The notes under the pieces are model-generated. The model saw only the letters and a program-made list of their open reading frames with translations, was not told where the DNA came from and ran no database searches. Below are positions 58,593-64,000 of a stretch of 64,000 bases of DNA, piece by piece; within the stretch, counting starts at the first letter, position 1, and every line of letters begins with the position of its first letter. The translations under genes were made by a program, and so were the position numbers. The DNA is from Flammulina velutipes (lineage: Eukaryota; Basidiomycota; Agaricomycetes; Agaricales; Physalacriaceae): assembly GCA_011800155.1 (NCBI GenBank), contig CM022368.1:2232001-2296000 (forward strand). The letters are read 5' to 3'.

Positions 58593-61500
58593 ATGGTCGC
58601 GACGACCTCCATAAACGATATCAAGAAGGCTCTTTCCTCTCTTACTGCTGCAACGTCTTCTCAGAAGAACAGCTCAATCCGACAATCCATGTCGCAGTTG
58701 ACCAGTGCTCTCACTCTGCTTGTAAGATCAATTGTTGACTTTGACGCTACCTTTTTCATCACATACATCAGGAACTTTCATCCCCTACATGCTCTACAAT
58801 CGATAAACTAGTTAAAATGCTTCGCCAACCAATGCTTCCTCTGTACCAACATCACAGCTCGCCTGCTTATACCTTTTGTTCCACGGTCCTCGATTTTATC
58901 TTCACCAAGAAGCTTCCTGCACACAAATCTGATACTGGACTCACAAAGTCCTGGGAAGGCGTCTTGCATGCGCTTCTATCCGGCGTCTTGGTGCGTCTTC
59001 ATTCATGCGTGATCGATGCATGCCCTAAATTCATCTCAGGACTTCCTGGAGGAAAACCCCAAGGGTACGGTCGATATATGCGTGTGTTATGGGCTAATCA
59101 AACTATCTAGCAGATGCAGTGAAGACTGCCATCGGAAATCTACTGTATCCAATCCTCGCGAAGCAGTGTTTTCATCGTTCGAAGACAGATACGCATGGCC
59201 TCAGTGCCAACTTGATATGCGTCGTAAGTTATCCTTTTCCACGTTCTTATACTGTAACTTATGTGGCTGTAGGCATACGTTTTACTCACAGAGACAGCGA
59301 TGGGACATACCGACAATCGGAGAAAATTGCGAAACGCCACACTTCTAGGAGGGTCAGTAAATCGGTGCCGCCTCATTGTCGTATCTAATCTTTATACTAG
59401 GAAACGGATTGGACTTACCCTCTCCCTCTGTCGAGGTATGTTCATTCGAAACAATGCACCCACCAGCTAATAGTAATACCTTGGCAGAATATCTCGTTAT
59501 AGAAGCCCTTCTGGAACTCATGGCCGGTATCCTTCCCCCATCCGAGACCAAAGGATCGAAACTAGACAAACGTCGTTCCTTCGTGGAATCGACCTTCGAT
59601 CCGAAATTCTTCTCCTGCAGCTCCGACCTACGTGACATCTTGTTGTTTCCAAATACCACCGACTGGGACGTGTTGTCTCTGAAATTGAGTGATACCCTGT
59701 CTGCTTCCAGCATAGATTTGTGAGTGATCTCCTGGACTTACTACACACGTGGATAAACCATTTCTAGCCCTCAACCTTTCACCATCCATTCCCTCAAAGT
59801 AGGAGACCTTACGCCCAACGTTGGTAGTCGCATCTACCTTGATAAGAACGGCTTCACGTCCAATATTGACGAGGTGTGTCACATCCCTGGACCCCTCGGA
59901 CCACAGAGATCTCATTGTTACCAGGACGGCACCTTCGAAACATTCCACGTCGCGGCAGCGACAGTAGTGAGCGTGCAAGTTCTTCCAGCGTCCGGACCAG
60001 AAAGTGTTGTCGCGTTGCAGCTCACTGCATTTCCTGTTATCGGCAAGACTCCGCCATCGGAGCAGAAACCTACGAAGATGACTTTCAAGCTGACGGACAT
60101 TGATGTCAAACGATTTCTTTCCTCGGTGTCTGCTAGAGATATGGTAGATCGTCTTTCACCTCAATGCTTAATGATCTCATATAGTCTAGTCGAAGTGCAT
60201 CACTCGTCCAACTAGAAAAATGTCGAAGCTCAATGTTGACCTTCCGCTTGACTTTGACTCTGTTGGTGTACCCTACCACGTAAGCGTGAGCATCCTTTGG
60301 GCTTTTTATAATGCTGACCTACTACACAGGAGAAGGCTGAGCTTGGTATGTGGTCACTCACACATCTACCGAATGAAATCAAACCCTAGAAAGTCTTGAG
60401 CCTCTCGCCGACCTGCGGTCGGATGCCTCCAACGCCCACGAAATCGACGCCGACAAACCTGATGCTAACGTCTCCTTTAACTCCTATAGCCGACAAGTAC
60501 AAACCAACAATGGTTGTCTGTCCCCAGTTATCAACTCCTGCAAAACCTCTGAATTCGTCGGGTATCCCTCCTCGCGTCCATTTTGCTACTTCCCCTTCAT
60601 TGAACTCCAAGGCATCTGAAGCCAGTTCAGTTGGATTTCACTATATCAATATCACCTTTGTACTGATTCTCCCACAGCGAATGAAGTGACGATATCACAT
60701 CCTGTCGTGGGCAGAAAACGTCCTAGGACACCTGAAGACGAGGTCGGCCAAGATGTCGAGAAGGCTAAGCGAAAGAAAGTCGAACCTACTATTTTCGGTA
60801 CCGCTGCCAGGCCGAACAAACGTTACGGCCGGAAAGGAAGGTCATCGTCGCCTCTTCCAACATCTAATCCAGCCTCAAAGGATGTTTGCGATGACATTTC
60901 ATCGGATTCAGAGCCTCCCAAACTTCCTGGTCGCCTGCCTAATGTCTCCGTCAAGCACAAAAAGGCTAAACCTCAGGTTCCCGCGAAGAAGGCCCGTATG
61001 TCGGCTGCGCCGAAAGCGAAGCTAGCAGTGAAAGAAGACAAAATGGTTGATACGGTTAGCACTACCCTCCTGATGCTTTTGGAAGACGCTAATGCTGAGT
61101 AGGTTCGTCGTTCGGCTCGTGTCAAGAATACACCTGAGGTATGCCTTTGAATTGATCTCAAAGCGGAAAACTAATGACACAAGCCTCCACCTCCAAACAC
61201 CGACACGTCGCCATCGCCAGAACCACTGCGTTTGCGACATGGAGAGAAAAAAGTCGTCCCTCCAGTTGAAAGCTCGCCGCCATCTGCCCCAGCTCCGGCT
61301 GTCCTTGATACTGATGATGACGACGTGCGCCCTTCTGTGCATGAACTCTTGCTCAGTTTCCTAACTACTCAGTAGTTTAAACTCCCTCCCAAACCTGCTA
61401 AATCCTCACGCCCAGTTCCCCGACCAGTGACGAAAAAAGCTCCAACTAAACCTCAAGTCACTTCCGCACCTAAGGTCATCCCCAAAGGACCACCTCGAGC

Positions 61501-63055
61501 AAAGGTATAGTTCCAAACTAGAACTTAAGCTCTGGCGACACCTTATGGTTTCACAGAAAGAATCTTTGGCCGAAAAACAGAAACCTGTGCGGGACCGGAA
61601 ACCGTCCATTCCAAATGCCCAAATTTCAGACGAGCCTATACTATCCCATATGCCTGAATCAGAACATACTGAAGAAGATGCCACGATGGCCCCGGGATCG
61701 CTGGCAGCCAAGGAAGAAACGGTACTGCTCTTAAGCGATTACTTTGAAGACTTCATTGAAATTATGATAGCACACTCAGAAACTAGACGCCGTGCCAGTT
61801 CGGCTCCCCCTCCAAGCGGTCAAGCCTACAATCGACCTGACGCAAGACGCACCACCGAAACTGTCGACTCTAAACCGCAAACTGCAAAAGCCTGAGGTGA
61901 TAGCCCAGCACCAAGACACTGTTCACAAGAAGAAACCTATTCGACCTGCTGATTCACTGCCAACTACTGCTCCGACCAAGTTGCCTGCATCGAAGCTCGA
62001 GAAACTGCCTCAACCTGCTCTCACCCAGAAGATCTATACTATGCCTGACAATGCTCCTCATGTCGACGTCTTCGAACCTCTAGAAATCGTTCTCTCGCCT
62101 CGTGCCTCGCAAGATATCCCTCGACCAGTAGTACTCAAGAAACTACCTTCCGAGAACGCTGCCGATACACAAAACTGTGACGAATATCGTACTCAGCGCT
62201 CGCCGTCGATTATGGAAATCGACTCCATGCCCCGACCTGAACCTATGAAGACTGAACCTAAGTACTATACTGATAGACGACATTCTGACCTACACGCTCC
62301 GCCGATGAAACCTGCGACTCGTACCACTGCACCTAGATCGCAATACGCTGTTAAACAAGACTATGGCAGCCACAGACATTCAACACCTGAGAAGACTGGT
62401 AAGTCTTTTTCAACGGTTGACCTCTTTTATGCTCACTGTCTGTTCAGAATACGCGAAAGATGGCATGTCAAAACGAGATCACAGGAATCGTCGCGACGAA
62501 AACGAAGTAGCCAACACGGATGCCAGCATTATAGAGGTCAGTATTGATCTATGCGCGCAGTGTTGGGGCACATCTGACATTTATGTACTCTAGGTTCTGA
62601 ACGAAATACAGGGCGTAAGAAAATTGGAGCTTCTACATGCCCTCAGAATTCAATGTCTCTACAGGTCCTCGTGAATAGGATTTCTCGCAAGTTTAAGTAC
62701 GTGCGGAGTGATGTGCGCGCGGGTCGTATGAGCATTCTGCAGGATGCCGCCATCTCGTTGGAGAGCATGCGCTTGGAAAGGTTCAATTTGACCTATCATA
62801 TTCCTCACCTATAGCTGACATTAACACCGTAGTGTTGGGCATTTCAATGCGCTGATTGACTTGGAGTCCGAATACGCGAGCTATAGACGTCGGTTGGTAG
62901 ATGGTTATGGGGCTATGGCGGTGGTTAACAGTGAAATATCGGAGAGGCTGGGAGAAATTCTGCAGGCGCATGATCGGCGGATGCTCTCCAAGTCCTTCGA
63001 GGACGTGCTTGCACGCCCTCCCAGTGTATTGCTTGCTAGAGGACTGGCTGCCTGA
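58593..63055 (+). CDS. 21-exon protein with architecture like meiotic axis core proteins
   Basis: Not recognised with certainty. Exons: 58593-58721, 58772-58990, 59040-59064, 59111-59223, 59273-59352, 59401-59435, 59488-59719, 59768-59873, 59925-60143, 60190-60279, 60330-60345, 60394-60624, 60678-61054, 61103-61138, 61184-61324, 61376-61504, 61557-61721, 61780-62398, 62448-62536, 62620-62780, 62833-63055; 1,144 residues, all phases closing. Residues 1-240 are helical, ARM/HEAT-like (LELSSPTCSTIDKLVKML). About 270-390 look like a beta-rich domain (FTIHSLKVGDLTPNVGSRIY; FETFHVAAATVVSVQVL). A long basic, Pro/Ser-rich disordered stretch follows with a possible nuclear signal (GRKRPRTPEDEVG, KAKRKKVEP), ending in a helical coiled-coil-like block (ESEYASYRRRLVDGYGAMA). 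ARM, PH-like, disorder and coiled coil is the order in SYCP2/Red1-type axis proteins; this remains a hypothesis. The last-but-one acceptor (62619) is weak. Confidence 0.6.
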
Positions 63056-63371
63056 GTAACGAGTGTCTGTTGTACGTCACCCGGCCGGACTCTTTTGTAC
63101 TTAACGCCGGGAAAGTGATTTTGGCAATTTCATCCGACCCGTCACTGGGCATTTTTTATTGTGTATGGTTCTGGTCTCTTGTTCAGCGACATTCATCCAA
63201 CGTGTCCAAGCACAGAGTCGTGGCTGCCGTCTTTACGCGTTCCGCTCGTTTTCCAATGTCTTCCGGCCGAGTCCAAGGCTAGCTGCCAATGCCATATGGA
63301 AGAGGCAGTAAGTAACGTGGTGATCACATTGCTGCTTCTTGCTGACTGCCATCGACAGACAACACTCCACC

Positions 63372-64000
63372 ATGGCATCCCCAGTTAAATTGGACATTGA
63401 CCCCAACCGTCTTCCACTCAACGTGAAGCCGACCCACTACGACCTAACCATTCACACCGACCTTGAAAACCTTACCTTCAGTGGTTTGGCCAAAATCAAG
63501 TACGTTCCTCGTCTCGCGACTCTGAACACCCGGTTGAACGAATACTCAGGCTGGATGTCAAGGAAGACACATCGACCATCGTGCTCAATTGCAATGACTT
63601 GGCATTCCAGGAAGTGTGCGTGGTACTCCCTCTCTCTACTTGCCACCCTTTGACCGCCGCATAGATCTCTCGTATCCGATGTCAGCGCGATAGCAGAACA
63701 GAAGCCCTCCACTCAACGACTCGAAGCTGGCCGTCTATTCCTCACCTTCGACTCGCCTCTCCCTGCAAACTCGACGGCTGAGCTGAAGCTCGGCCCGTAT
63801 ACCGCGCCTTTGGGAGACAGTATGACTGGATACTATAGATCGGCCTTCAAGAAGGACGGCAAGCAGAGCTACTACTCGTTGACGCAATTCGAGGTGCGCT
63901 AACCCCAATACCCATTAGACTCAATGTTCATTGTAACACATCTCTACAGCCGATCGATGCGCGTCGTGCGTTCCCGTGCTGGGACGAACCACTCCTCAAA
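63372..64000 (+). CDS. M1-family zinc aminopeptidase, N-terminal part (runs off window)
   Basis: Exons visible: 63372-63499, 63550-63615, 63665-63893, 63950 to the window end. The N-terminal domain reads RLPLNVKPTHYDLTIHTDLE, then LDVKEDTSTIVLNCNDLAFQ, SLPANSTAELKL-like beta segments, MTGYYRSAFKKDG and FEPIDARRAFPCWDEP, the hallmark of puromycin-sensitive/AAP1/APE2 aminopeptidases. The catalytic GAMEN and HExxH motifs lie downstream of the window. It should trim N-terminal residues from peptides in the cytosol. The start at 63372 is the first ATG with a good context (ACCATGGCA). Confidence 0.93.

Noticed and set aside
1..64000. CRISPR arrays, bacterial operons, rRNA genes, origins
   Set aside because: None seen; the dense short introns show a eukaryotic nuclear sequence, and no spaced direct repeats or rRNA-like stretches were noticed.

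Overview
This window is nuclear DNA from a fungus, most likely an agaricomycete (mushroom-forming basidiomycete). Evidence: about two dozen tightly packed genes, nearly all cut by many short introns (about 43-60 nt) with GT-AG ends and a few GC-AG ends; intergenic gaps often of 50-250 bp; family members typical of basidiomycetes. Protein families were recognised from memory and splice sites were read by eye. Each exon chain was checked so that intron phases close from start to stop, so most models are internally consistent, but none was tested against transcripts or databases.

Layout. 1-9 kb: 3' part of mismatch-repair MSH3 (+), a small probably myristoylated protein (-), an HMG-box regulator (-), a gene-poor 1.6 kb, then a NYN-domain protein (+). 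9-17 kb: MYND-finger protein (-), NmrA-like reductase-fold protein (+), CMS1-like protein (-), membrane-anchored ERI1-like exonuclease (+), and a decayed F-box gene (+). 17-22.5 kb: SAMHD1-type dNTPase (-), kinetochore NDC80 (-), Ran factor MOG1 (+). 23.5-29.4 kb: an apparently intact 5.85 kb mobile element whose single 8-exon gene encodes a 1,730-residue protein joining three AT-hooks, a Cys cluster, a DDE-like region, a complete DEDDy 3'-5' exonuclease and a Cys-rich tail, bounded by imperfect inverted repeats. It ends 10 bp before the start codon of a prolidase-type peptidase.

29.4-43 kb: M24B peptidase (+), SulP sulfate permease (-), RRM plus Pumilio RNA-binding protein of the JSN1 type (-), and a large regulator with a GDS1-like winged helix and a KilA-N/APSES-like segment (-). 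43-48 kb: two linker histone H1 genes pointing away from each other on either side of a degenerate AMP-binding (acyl-CoA synthetase-like) gene. 48-64 kb: TEL2 (+), ARP8 (-), complex I NDUFV2 (+), a bestrophin-like channel with a 6-nt microexon (-), an unknown protein (-), a 21-exon gene whose architecture recalls meiotic axis core proteins (+), and the 5' end of an M1 aminopeptidase (+).

There is no operon-like logic. Genes are paired divergently (ARP8/NDUFV2, NDC80/MOG1, CMS1/ERI1-like) or convergently with very short gaps. Genome-maintenance and chromosome functions are frequent (MSH3, SAMHD1, NDC80, H1 x2, TEL2, ARP8), but I treat that as coincidence, not a pathway cluster. The region most worth attention is the mobile element.
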